Made by a program: the position numbers and the translations under genes. From a bacterium (lineage in GTDB: Bacteria > Orphanbacterota > Orphanbacteria > Orphanbacterales > Orphanbacteraceae): DNA of 64,000 nucleotides. A model generated the notes under the pieces. It was not told where the DNA came from. It worked only from the letters and a program-made list of their open reading frames with translations, and ran no database searches. The stretch is from contig JALGYY010000046.1 in assembly GCA_025782575.1 (NCBI GenBank), positions 62,001 through 126,000 on the forward strand, given 5' to 3'. Below, piece by piece: positions 9,571 through 17,302 of this stretch (position 1 is the first letter of the stretch; the number at the start of each line of letters is the position of its first letter).

Positions 9571-11562
9571 ATGATATCTCTGTCGAACATAGAAAAATCC
9601 TACGGTGACCGGACGCTTTTCTCGGGAGTGAACGGGCTGATCAGTGTGGAAGACCGAATCGGGCTCGTCGGGCCGAATGGATCGGGCAAAAGCACGTTGC
9701 TGGAGATCCTTGCGGGACGTCTGGAACCGGATCAAGGTGTGATCGGCCGCAATCGGCGCGCCACGGTGGGTTATCTTCTACAGGAAGTCCCGAAGTTCGG
9801 GGGGAGGACTCTGCTGAACGAGCTTCTGGCGGGCCATGAGAATCTGAACCGGATCGAATCTCAGCTTCGCCTGCTGGAAGAGGAAATGAGGACGACCGAA
9901 GAGCAGGTGGAAATCGAGAGACTCACGGCGCTCCATGGCGATCTGGAGCACAGATTCCAGCAGGAGGGAGGCTACGATCTACCGGCGGAGGCTTCCAAAA
10001 TCCTGGGGGGTCTCGGATTTCCGGAAAGTGATTTCCATCGGGGAACGGACGAGTTTTCCGGTGGTTGGCTCATGCGCCTCGCTCTTGCCAAGCTTCTGCT
10101 CGTCGAGCCTTCCCTTCTCCTCCTGGATGAGCCGACGAACTATCTGGATCTTGAGTCGGTCGTCTGGCTGGAAGGGTATCTCCGGAGCTATGAAGGATCG
10201 ATCGTAGTCGTCTCTCATGACCGGGCGCTGCTCAACAATCTTCCGGAGAAAATATGGGAGATCGACGGACAGCGGATCATCAGCTACACCGGAAACTACG
10301 ACGCTTATCTTCGCGCCCGGGCGCTCCGCGAAGAAGGGCTCGAAGCCCAGCGGAAAGCGCAGGCTCGCTTTCTGAAGAAGGAACAGAGGTTTATCGAGCG
10401 GTTTCGATACAAGAACACCAAAGCGAAGGCCGTTCAGAGCCGGATCAAGCGTCTCGAGAAAATGGACATCCCACCTGAGCTGCGAAGAGACAAGACCGTA
10501 CGGCTCACTCTACCTCCCTCTCCGCCATCGGTCCGCATGCAGGTTGTACTCAGAGGGGTTCATAAGTCTTATAACCATAATGTAGTTTATGAGTCGATTG
10601 ATTTTGATCTGCAACGGGGAGATCGGGTGGCGCTCGTCGGCCCGAACGGGGCGGGTAAGTCGACGTTCATGAAGATAATCGGTGGTTCTCTTGCCATCGA
10701 TCGGGGTATGCGAGAGGTGGGCCGGGGCGTGGAGTTCGGGTACTTTGCGCAGCATCAGGTAGAAACGCTCGACCTGCAGGCAACGCTGCTCGAAGAGGTC
10801 GCTTCCGCGGCGTCGGGCATGTCTACCCAGCAGGTGCGCACCTTGCTCGGTCGTTTTCTCTTTAGCGGAGACGACGCGTTCAAGAAGATCAGCGTCCTCT
10901 CCGGTGGCGAGAAATCGAGAGTGGCCTTCGCCAAATTGCTCGTCCGCCCGCCAAACGTCATTCTTCTCGATGAGCCCACCAGCCATCTTGATATTCGCTC
11001 GTGCGAAGTTCTCGAAGAGGCTCTCCGGGAGTATGAAGGCTCGCTCATCATCATTTCCCATGATCGCCGGTTTCTGGACGGGGTAGCAACACGCGTTCTC
11101 GAGGTGGGGGGGAAAGGGCTCAAAGAATATCTGGGGGGGCATAGCGATTACCTCAGGAAGAAAGAGGAGGAGAGGGCGGAAGCGGATCACAGTGGTCAGC
11201 AGGAGAGCAGTGGCTCGCAGGCGACCTCCGGCGGCGCTCCGGGAGGTGGTAGGAAAACCAAGGAGGAGCGCCGGAAGGAAGCAGAGGCCCGGAACGCGCT
11301 CTATCGACAGATCGGGCCTCTTCGACGGAGTCTAGAGAAACTGGAAGGGGAGATCGAAGCACTCGAAAGCGATTTAGAGGCGACTGAAGAGAAGATGGCC
11401 GATCCCGAGTTCTATCAGGATGGGGACGGCTTTCAAGCGACGTTCCGTGAGTATAGTGACAGGAAGGCCGTGCTGGAATCGAAAACCGAGTTATGGGAGT
11501 CGATCAGTCTGGAAATTGAGAAGCTCACCGCTGATGATGACCAAGGGGTTCAACCTGGCTAG
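9571..11562 (+). CDS. ABC-F family ATP-binding protein (ribosome-associated type)
   Basis: A 663-residue soluble tandem ATPase without membrane segments. NBD1 has Walker A G-P-N-G-S-G-K-S near residue 35, signature F-S-G-G-W and Walker B L-L-L-D-E-P-T-N-Y. NBD2 has G-P-N-G-A-G-K-S near residue 358, L-S-G-G-E-K-S-R and L-L-D-E-P-T-S-H. The charged inter-domain linker (R-F-R-Y-K-N-T-K-A-K-x-x-Q-S-R) is the ABC-F P-site tRNA-interaction motif, and a C-terminal charged coiled coil resembles Uup/YfmR. Known relatives bind the ribosomal E site to rescue or tune translation. The annotated ATG has no obvious Shine-Dalgarno, and the 95 bases before it are shared with the divergent acyltransferase gene. 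Confidence 0.93.
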   Translation: MISLSNIEKSYGDRTLFSGVNGLISVEDRIGLVGPNGSGKSTLLEILAGRLEPDQGVIGRNRRATVGYLLQEVPKFGGRTLLNELLAGHENLNRIESQLRLLEEEMRTTEEQVEIERLTALHGDLEHRFQQEGGYDLPAEASKILGGLGFPESDFHRGTDEFSGGWLMRLALAKLLLVEPSLLLLDEPTNYLDLESVVWLEGYLRSYEGSIVVVSHDRALLNNLPEKIWEIDGQRIISYTGNYDAYLRARALREEGLEAQRKAQARFLKKEQRFIERFRYKNTKAKAVQSRIKRLEKMDIPPELRRDKTVRLTLPPSPPSVRMQVVLRGVHKSYNHNVVYESIDFDLQRGDRVALVGPNGAGKSTFMKIIGGSLAIDRGMREVGRGVEFGYFAQHQVETLDLQATLLEEVASAASGMSTQQVRTLLGRFLFSGDDAFKKISVLSGGEKSRVAFAKLLVRPPNVILLDEPTSHLDIRSCEVLEEALREYEGSLIIISHDRRFLDGVATRVLEVGGKGLKEYLGGHSDYLRKKEEERAEADHSGQQESSGSQATSGGAPGGGRKTKEERRKEAEARNALYRQIGPLRRSLEKLEGEIEALESDLEATEEKMADPEFYQDGDGFQATFREYSDRKAVLESKTELWESISLEIEKLTADDDQGVQPG

Positions 11563-11589
11563 CGATTCTCCCCGCCCGATCTGTACACC

Positions 11590-13623
11590 CTACTGGATAC
11601 CGAACTGATCCTGATCCCAATCGAGCCCGAGAGATTCCGGCGGCGCCATATAGCCGAGCAGTACCGACGCCGCGACAACAGCGGGACTCGCAAGATATCC
11701 CTCTCCGCCGAATCCCATTCGATTCTGCCAGTTCCTGTTGAATGTAGTAATGGCGCGCTGTCCCTCTTTGAGCGCGTCCGGTCCCTGGCCGAAACAGGGG
11801 CCACACCAGGACTCCCGGATCTGGCCGCCCACACTTCGAAGCACATCGGCGACCGAAATCCCCTCCAGCCTGGGATCAGGAGTCTCGATCTTCTCTTTGA
11901 CCCCGGCTGATCCGGGAAACACGACGAATTCCCCCCGCGCTTCCGTGTAACCCTTTGAGGCCGCTGCCTGCAGGATGAGCGCCGCCTGGAGCAGATCTTC
12001 GTAGCTGCCGTTTGTGCAGGATCCGATAAAAGCTTTGTCGAATTCGATCTTTTCTTCGGCCACATCAGAGGCGATGTGGGCATTACCGGGACTGAAAGGG
12101 CGGGCGATCATCGGAACGATTTCTCCGAGATCGAACGTCTCGTCAATCTCAAACCGAGCCTCCGTACCGGGCGCGAGTCTCGGGTAGGGGAACCCGGTCA
12201 TTCCTTTAGATTCGAACCATTCATACGTGAGATCATCGGCGGCGAAGATACCGTTCTGGGCTTCCCCTTCGGCCATCATGTTCGAGATGGTCTGGCGATA
12301 CGGAACGGGGAGTTGTAAGTCGCCGTCAATGAACTCGACCGCCATCCCCTGGGACTGGGCGGCGCCCCACCGGCCGAGAAGGGCGAGCACGATATCTTTG
12401 CCACTGACCCACGGCTGCAGCCTGCCTGTGAATCTGAGCCGCCTCTGGCGGGCGAGGGTGAAGTAGATGTAACCCGTAGACCAGCCGAATCCGAGCGTAG
12501 TCGATCCGACACCGATGCCCAGCGCTCCGTAGGCGCCATAAGCCCGGCTGTGGGAATCGGCTCCCGGCACGAACTGGCCGGGATAGATCAAGCCTTGCTC
12601 GGGGAAGTAGAAATGAAAAATGCCGTCCCCCGGAGAGGCGATATACGGTTTTTTGATTTCCTGCGCTTCGACGAAATCCCGTGAGATCGCCGTCTGCAGA
12701 TTATCCGTCTCTTTCCCTGTGAACACGAAGTGGTCGCTCGCAATCGCAAGCTGCCTGGGGCGAATCGTGTTCCCCCCGGTAATCTGATTGAAGGTGTGTA
12801 TTGAAAACGGGGCTGTTCCGTCCGAGGCCGGAAGGAGGTCGGCATAAAGACGGAGGGTGGCGCCCGGAACGACCGGGGCGTCTCTGTCCACACGGTGAGC
12901 CCAGACGATCTGCTCGGATGTGGTCATCCCTTTCGCCGTCTTGCTGTCGGGCCACTCGATCGAAGGAGTCGTGTCGACCGACCGGGCGAATTCCCGGCGC
13001 CCGATCGCGAAGATCCCGCCTGACTCCCGGATCTCCTCTTCTTTTGCAGTGAGTGGGACCGGGTCATATTTCTTGTTTTGCGTGTGATTAGTAATCGCTC
13101 TGGTGGTCGGATCAAAGCTCAGTTCATCGCCATCCCCGGCGTCTTCGACCGCATCAGGAGACTGCACCACATGAAGACCGAGATTCAGGGCATTCCGCCT
13201 GAAAATATCGCCCATATTCTCGCCGCAGATGATCACGATGAGATTCCCGCACTCCTCTCCGATCGCTTTCAGACCGGCCGGGCTCATTTCACGGGAGGAC
13301 CCGATGGCAAATCGAGCGCCGGCGATGACGAAATTCTCGCCGGCATGAACGCGCTCCCTGAAGTCCGGCATGAGAAAGCGGAACGCTCCCTCTTTCCATT
13401 TCGCATCAAGAGCGTCGATGCTGGTTGAAACGCAATCGGCGGATGGGGTGATCTTATCTGTGTCAATGGCGTCCAGCTTTTTCCCGGGTTGTTCCGGATC
13501 CCAGAATATCAGGGCCCGGCCGCGAATGACGGAGTCGTCCCACTTACCATCCGAACCGTTCTCTGCTGACCGGGCTGGTGGGTCACCTCCCGGAATGAGA
13601 CGGGCCGATTCAATCTGGTGCAT
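11590..13623 (-). CDS. Aconitase-superfamily hydratase with N-terminal swivel domain (AcnB-like order, no HEAT domain)
   Basis: A 677-residue aconitase/isopropylmalate dehydratase family enzyme. The small swivel (LeuD-like) domain comes first (about residues 30-130, with A-G-x-x-F-A-I-G-S-S-R-E) and the LeuC-like catalytic domains follow. All three 4Fe-4S cysteines are present: G-S-C-T-N-G near 535 and W-C-G-P-C near 605. Classical AcnA has the swivel last; AcnB has it before the catalytic domains but behind a HEAT-like domain that is absent here. The substrate may be citrate, 2-methyl-cis-aconitate, homoaconitate or another 2-hydroxy acid. A strong Shine-Dalgarno (AAAGGAG, 8 bases) precedes the ATG. 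It lies in the same minus-strand run as acnA. Confidence 0.88.
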   Translation of the reverse strand: MHQIESARLIPGGDPPARSAENGSDGKWDDSVIRGRALIFWDPEQPGKKLDAIDTDKITPSADCVSTSIDALDAKWKEGAFRFLMPDFRERVHAGENFVIAGARFAIGSSREMSPAGLKAIGEECGNLIVIICGENMGDIFRRNALNLGLHVVQSPDAVEDAGDGDELSFDPTTRAITNHTQNKKYDPVPLTAKEEEIRESGGIFAIGRREFARSVDTTPSIEWPDSKTAKGMTTSEQIVWAHRVDRDAPVVPGATLRLYADLLPASDGTAPFSIHTFNQITGGNTIRPRQLAIASDHFVFTGKETDNLQTAISRDFVEAQEIKKPYIASPGDGIFHFYFPEQGLIYPGQFVPGADSHSRAYGAYGALGIGVGSTTLGFGWSTGYIYFTLARQRRLRFTGRLQPWVSGKDIVLALLGRWGAAQSQGMAVEFIDGDLQLPVPYRQTISNMMAEGEAQNGIFAADDLTYEWFESKGMTGFPYPRLAPGTEARFEIDETFDLGEIVPMIARPFSPGNAHIASDVAEEKIEFDKAFIGSCTNGSYEDLLQAALILQAAASKGYTEARGEFVVFPGSAGVKEKIETPDPRLEGISVADVLRSVGGQIRESWCGPCFGQGPDALKEGQRAITTFNRNWQNRMGFGGEGYLASPAVVAASVLLGYMAPPESLGLDWDQDQFGIQ

Positions 13624-13650
13624 GGGGTCATCTCCTTTGACAGGGGAAGG

Positions 13651-13752
13651 TCAGTTGACGACGACTTCTTCTGATTTGAAATCGTAACAGTGGAACTCGT
13701 TCCCTTCAACTCGACGCCCGGACTTCTCACAGGGCCGGGCTAGAAATTCCAT
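13651..13752 (-). CDS. Possible 33-residue peptide with two cysteines
   Basis: An ATG at 13752 overlaps the last codons of the barrel-fusion gene and opens a 33-residue frame that stops 27 bases before the downstream aconitase-family gene. The product has P-C-E-K-S-G and N-E-F-H-C-Y-D-F, reminiscent of half a zinc ribbon, and ends E-E-V-V-V-N. No Shine-Dalgarno is visible, so expression would depend on coupling to the upstream gene. It could equally be chance or a remnant of a larger gene. The remainder of 13624-13739 holds only the downstream ribosome-binding site. Confidence 0.22.
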   Translation of the reverse strand: MEFLARPCEKSGRRVEGNEFHCYDFKSEEVVVN

Positions 13753-16700
13753 CCGAAGAAGAAATCGGATTCCCAGCCGTCCTCCAGGTCGTCCCGGAGG
13801 AAGCGCTTGGCAAGATCCCAGCGAAGGACGGCGCCTCCGAACCCTGCTCGCGTACCCAGGCCCATCGATCCCTGGAAGTCAGCCTGGGACGGGCTGAACC
13901 AGGCATCGCCGATATCGATGAACGCGGCCCCTTGAAGAGGTGTGAAGAGATCGAATCCGCCGAGCAACAGCCGTAAGGGCATGGGAAATCGGATTTCATG
14001 ATTTGTAAGATAATAACGATCCCCTTCGAGGGAGAGAAAATCATACCCTCTGAGCGTAAGCGATCCTCCGATCAGGATCTCCCTTGGAAACTCCCCTGCT
14101 GAATAGCCGCCACTGAAGCGACTCGCCCAGGTCCATCGTCCCCAGAGGGGGAAGTAGAGCCTGAGATCGGCGAGAGCCGTGCCGCTTCGGGACATCTGTT
14201 CGGGGGCGAATTCGAAGTCGACCGAGTAGATGATGCTGGCGAGAATGCCGGCGCCGAAGCCGTACCCGAAGGGGCCCGGCGTTGTAGTGTCGTAACCGAG
14301 AATTCCCTCGAGGGAAGCCTCGCCGAGCGAATTCATTCCCGGCCTTCCGAGTGGAGATTCCTGAACTCGCTTGACGAGCAGGTTCAGTCCGATCGAGCGA
14401 TATCGGTCGATCGGATGGGAGACGCCGGCGATCACCCCGATCTCTTCCCTGTAGAAAAACCCCCTCTTCTCGGTAAGGAAATCGTTGGCGAATCGGAACA
14501 CACCAAGCTGGTAGTCGTTTCGCCGTTCCAGGAAATGCATGGTGGCGCCCACGGATAGAAACTTGAGGAAATCAGAACTCTGATCGGCATTGGAGCCGAG
14601 AAAGAGTGAGATCTTGCGATTCCCGAGGAGATCGGAAAGACCGAGAAAAGTCTGCTGATAAAATGTACTGCCTGTCAGGAAAAAAATATCAGGTCCGTAC
14701 GATCTCTCGTATGGAGCTGTCTGGAATGCGGTGGGAGGAGGAAGAGTCCAGATCGGCTCCTGGGCGGCGATTTCGATCGGGACCGCCGGCTCGCTTTCAG
14801 ACAAGAGCTCCCGAATGGGGGCGACCCAGATCTGAAAACGAAGGTTCTGATTGGTCAATAAATAGAGGGAATCGCCATCTACGTCGAACGCCTTGATTCC
14901 GATGGCATCATGGGTCACCTGTACGAGCGACCGCGCATCAGGATCGTAAAGATGGACGTTTCGCGCCGCTTCTCCGAATCGGCCGAGAAAGAGAACACCA
15001 TTCTCCCATTCTTTCGGGTTGGCCAGGGGGCGATCGAACGCCAGAACCCTCTCGTCTTCCCGCCCCGGCCCGATGCGATGGATATCGTATCGGCCCGGTT
15101 TTTCAGGGTCGGTTACATAGAGTATGCCGGTCTCCTGCCAATCAAGATCCTTTTCATGGAAAATGTCATTCGTCAGGCGAAGCAGACGGCCGCCGCCGAT
15201 CCGGACTGTATAGAGATCGCTCTGGCCGTCAGCAGTCAATCCGGCGAAGGCGATCTCACGGCCGTCAGGGGAGAGGGTGACGGACTCGATCGTCAGGAGT
15301 GAATCGCTCCGGAATTTCTCGACCAGGCTATCTCCCGAGACGGAGTAGATGTGCACTTCGTCCCGTCCTCGATTGAGAGCCACGTAGGCGAGCCTGTCAC
15401 CCCGCAGCGAGACATTCCCGTTTCCGAGATGAAGAGATTCATAACCCGGCACTCCGGCGTGGGCCGGCTGCAGGTCCGTCTCCCTCCCTCGTACGAACAC
15501 ACGCCCTCGTCCACGCGAGTAGCCGGTATAGGCGACACGCCCGTCGGATGCGCTCGGGGGGCCGTCGAAAACGCCATGGGTTATCTGCTCGGCGTACTCG
15601 TCGATCTCCTCGTCGGAATCAAGATGAACAAGATACCGCCGGCGAACGGCCCGCTCCCACTCTCCGCTCAGTTTTTTCAGGCGCTTCCCGAAGACGTGCT
15701 CGAAAACTTTCTGCTGGTCCGCACCTCGATAGAGACTCCGTAGAAAAAGACCGACTTTGTCTCTGCCGTACTCTTCGCCCAGCCAATGGAAGAAGGATTT
15801 TCCTTCGACATAAATCAAATAACCATGAGATCGAGTTAATTTATGAAAGGGGACAAGGCGGCCGTGATGCACGACATCCCGAAGAACAAGATCGTTGATG
15901 TCCTCCCATTCCGAGGAATAAAACTCGGCCACCCCTTCCATGACGGCGAGCGGAAAAAAGCGGGGTCTGAGATCCGGGGGGATCCAGCTATAGAGTTCCC
16001 GCTCGGCATTGGCGAAACGCTTGGTCGACCGCCGGGCATGAGCCGGGGTAACCGGCCCTGTATACGTGAGACGTCCGACCGCTTCGTATAGAGGGGCGAG
16101 TGCGGCATGGACCTCCCCGAGGCGATCTGGGGAGACGGAGTCGATTCGCAGAATGTCATACTCCATGCGAGAGGAAGCCCACTCACCATCCAGGCGGGAG
16201 AGAGTATCGGCGGAGGATCCGTGGGAGAGCAGCCGGCGTAGATGGCGGCGTGCACCGCTCGAATCGATTGAATTGTTAAAAAATATCGAATCGGTTTCCT
16301 GCATCGACCAGGGGAACTCCCGGTCGACGCGCTGCACCTGGGACCGTATTCCGGGAACGTGATCGGGGATGAGGCCGGCCAGTCGAGCGATCGTGCTGTC
16401 GGGAAATGACGAGAGTGCCAGAAATTCGTTCGGGTTGGTCAGGCGTATGGAGACGGAAACACGCTTTTCCCTCCGTTCCTGATCTTCGAATGAAAAGAAA
16501 AACTGAGGATGCAGATTGGTTTTTCCGAAACGGGCGGGGGGGAGGCCGACCTCATCACCGGTACAGGTGAGCGTTCCGCGGACGAAACGGGGGAGTGACC
16601 CGCGGGGAGATGCGCGGCAGAACCGGCGGGCGACATAGGAGAGGTCCTGCCAGGTCTTCCGCCGATCTTTTGCGAGTTCCCGATTCTTCACATACTCATG

Positions 16701-17267
16701 CCAGCTCGACTCGACGAGTTGCACGGTAAATGCGTGAACGAGTTCGTGACGGATGACATGATTCAGCATGTCGCTCGAGCCGGTGTATGGGAATACGATC
16801 CGCCCTCGTAGAAGGTCAAAGAAACCCTGCGTCCCTTCGCCGACGATGCCGGGTGAAGTGTTGGTTACCTGAAATCTGGTCGCCGAGGTATAGCCCACAA
16901 GTGGAATCCGCCGCCGTTTGCCGACGAGCGTGTCATAGACGACACCCATACTCGTCTCTAGACGGGGATACCAGTCCTCTGCGATGCTGGCGATACGTGA
17001 GGCGAGCGCTTCCTCGTCCATTCGCATGTAGACGTCGAAATGCTCGGTCCGGAGAACCTGGACATCATCAGGTTCGTCCCACTGCACCTTCTGTTTCAGT
17101 GAATAGAGGGTGGGAGGGGTGATCCGGTTCGTGACGAACGAGAGGTCCCTGCTTAGACAGACGTCACCGCCGGCCGCGGCGAGCGCGGGGAACGGCAGGA
17201 TCAGAAGAATGGCAAGTAGTCGTTTCAGAATCGTACCGTGCCGGGGTGGTCGCTCCCATCTATACAC
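13740..17267 (-). CDS. Zincin peptidase / TolB-like propeller / BamA-like outer-membrane barrel fusion
   Basis: A 1175-residue exported protein in three parts. After a signal peptide (about residues 15-32) comes a metallopeptidase domain with H-E-L-V-H (His174, Glu175, His178) and a downstream M-E-G-V-A-E-F-Y around 443-450 that fits the third, glutamate zinc ligand of MA-clan gluzincins. Residues of about 590-840 carry WD40/PD40-type repeats (L-S-P-D-G-R-E-I-A-F; D-L-Y-T-V). The last ~300 residues look like an Omp85/BamA-type barrel: alternating strands, G-G-S-L-T-L-R-G-Y (cf. the conserved R-G-x) and a final Phe. It ends with TAG. It probably sits in the outer membrane with the protease and propeller on the periplasmic side; a role in protein export or surface processing is inference. 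It is 35 bases downstream of acnA. Confidence 0.85.
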   Translation of the reverse strand: MYRWERPPRHGTILKRLLAILLILPFPALAAAGGDVCLSRDLSFVTNRITPPTLYSLKQKVQWDEPDDVQVLRTEHFDVYMRMDEEALASRIASIAEDWYPRLETSMGVVYDTLVGKRRRIPLVGYTSATRFQVTNTSPGIVGEGTQGFFDLLRGRIVFPYTGSSDMLNHVIRHELVHAFTVQLVESSWHEYVKNRELAKDRRKTWQDLSYVARRFCRASPRGSLPRFVRGTLTCTGDEVGLPPARFGKTNLHPQFFFSFEDQERREKRVSVSIRLTNPNEFLALSSFPDSTIARLAGLIPDHVPGIRSQVQRVDREFPWSMQETDSIFFNNSIDSSGARRHLRRLLSHGSSADTLSRLDGEWASSRMEYDILRIDSVSPDRLGEVHAALAPLYEAVGRLTYTGPVTPAHARRSTKRFANAERELYSWIPPDLRPRFFPLAVMEGVAEFYSSEWEDINDLVLRDVVHHGRLVPFHKLTRSHGYLIYVEGKSFFHWLGEEYGRDKVGLFLRSLYRGADQQKVFEHVFGKRLKKLSGEWERAVRRRYLVHLDSDEEIDEYAEQITHGVFDGPPSASDGRVAYTGYSRGRGRVFVRGRETDLQPAHAGVPGYESLHLGNGNVSLRGDRLAYVALNRGRDEVHIYSVSGDSLVEKFRSDSLLTIESVTLSPDGREIAFAGLTADGQSDLYTVRIGGGRLLRLTNDIFHEKDLDWQETGILYVTDPEKPGRYDIHRIGPGREDERVLAFDRPLANPKEWENGVLFLGRFGEAARNVHLYDPDARSLVQVTHDAIGIKAFDVDGDSLYLLTNQNLRFQIWVAPIRELLSESEPAVPIEIAAQEPIWTLPPPTAFQTAPYERSYGPDIFFLTGSTFYQQTFLGLSDLLGNRKISLFLGSNADQSSDFLKFLSVGATMHFLERRNDYQLGVFRFANDFLTEKRGFFYREEIGVIAGVSHPIDRYRSIGLNLLVKRVQESPLGRPGMNSLGEASLEGILGYDTTTPGPFGYGFGAGILASIIYSVDFEFAPEQMSRSGTALADLRLYFPLWGRWTWASRFSGGYSAGEFPREILIGGSLTLRGYDFLSLEGDRYYLTNHEIRFPMPLRLLLGGFDLFTPLQGAAFIDIGDAWFSPSQADFQGSMGLGTRAGFGGAVLRWDLAKRFLRDDLEDGWESDFFFGWNF

Positions 17268-17302
17268 AGAAAAGAGATGTTTGTGTGCCCGTCCGGCCCC
17301 TT

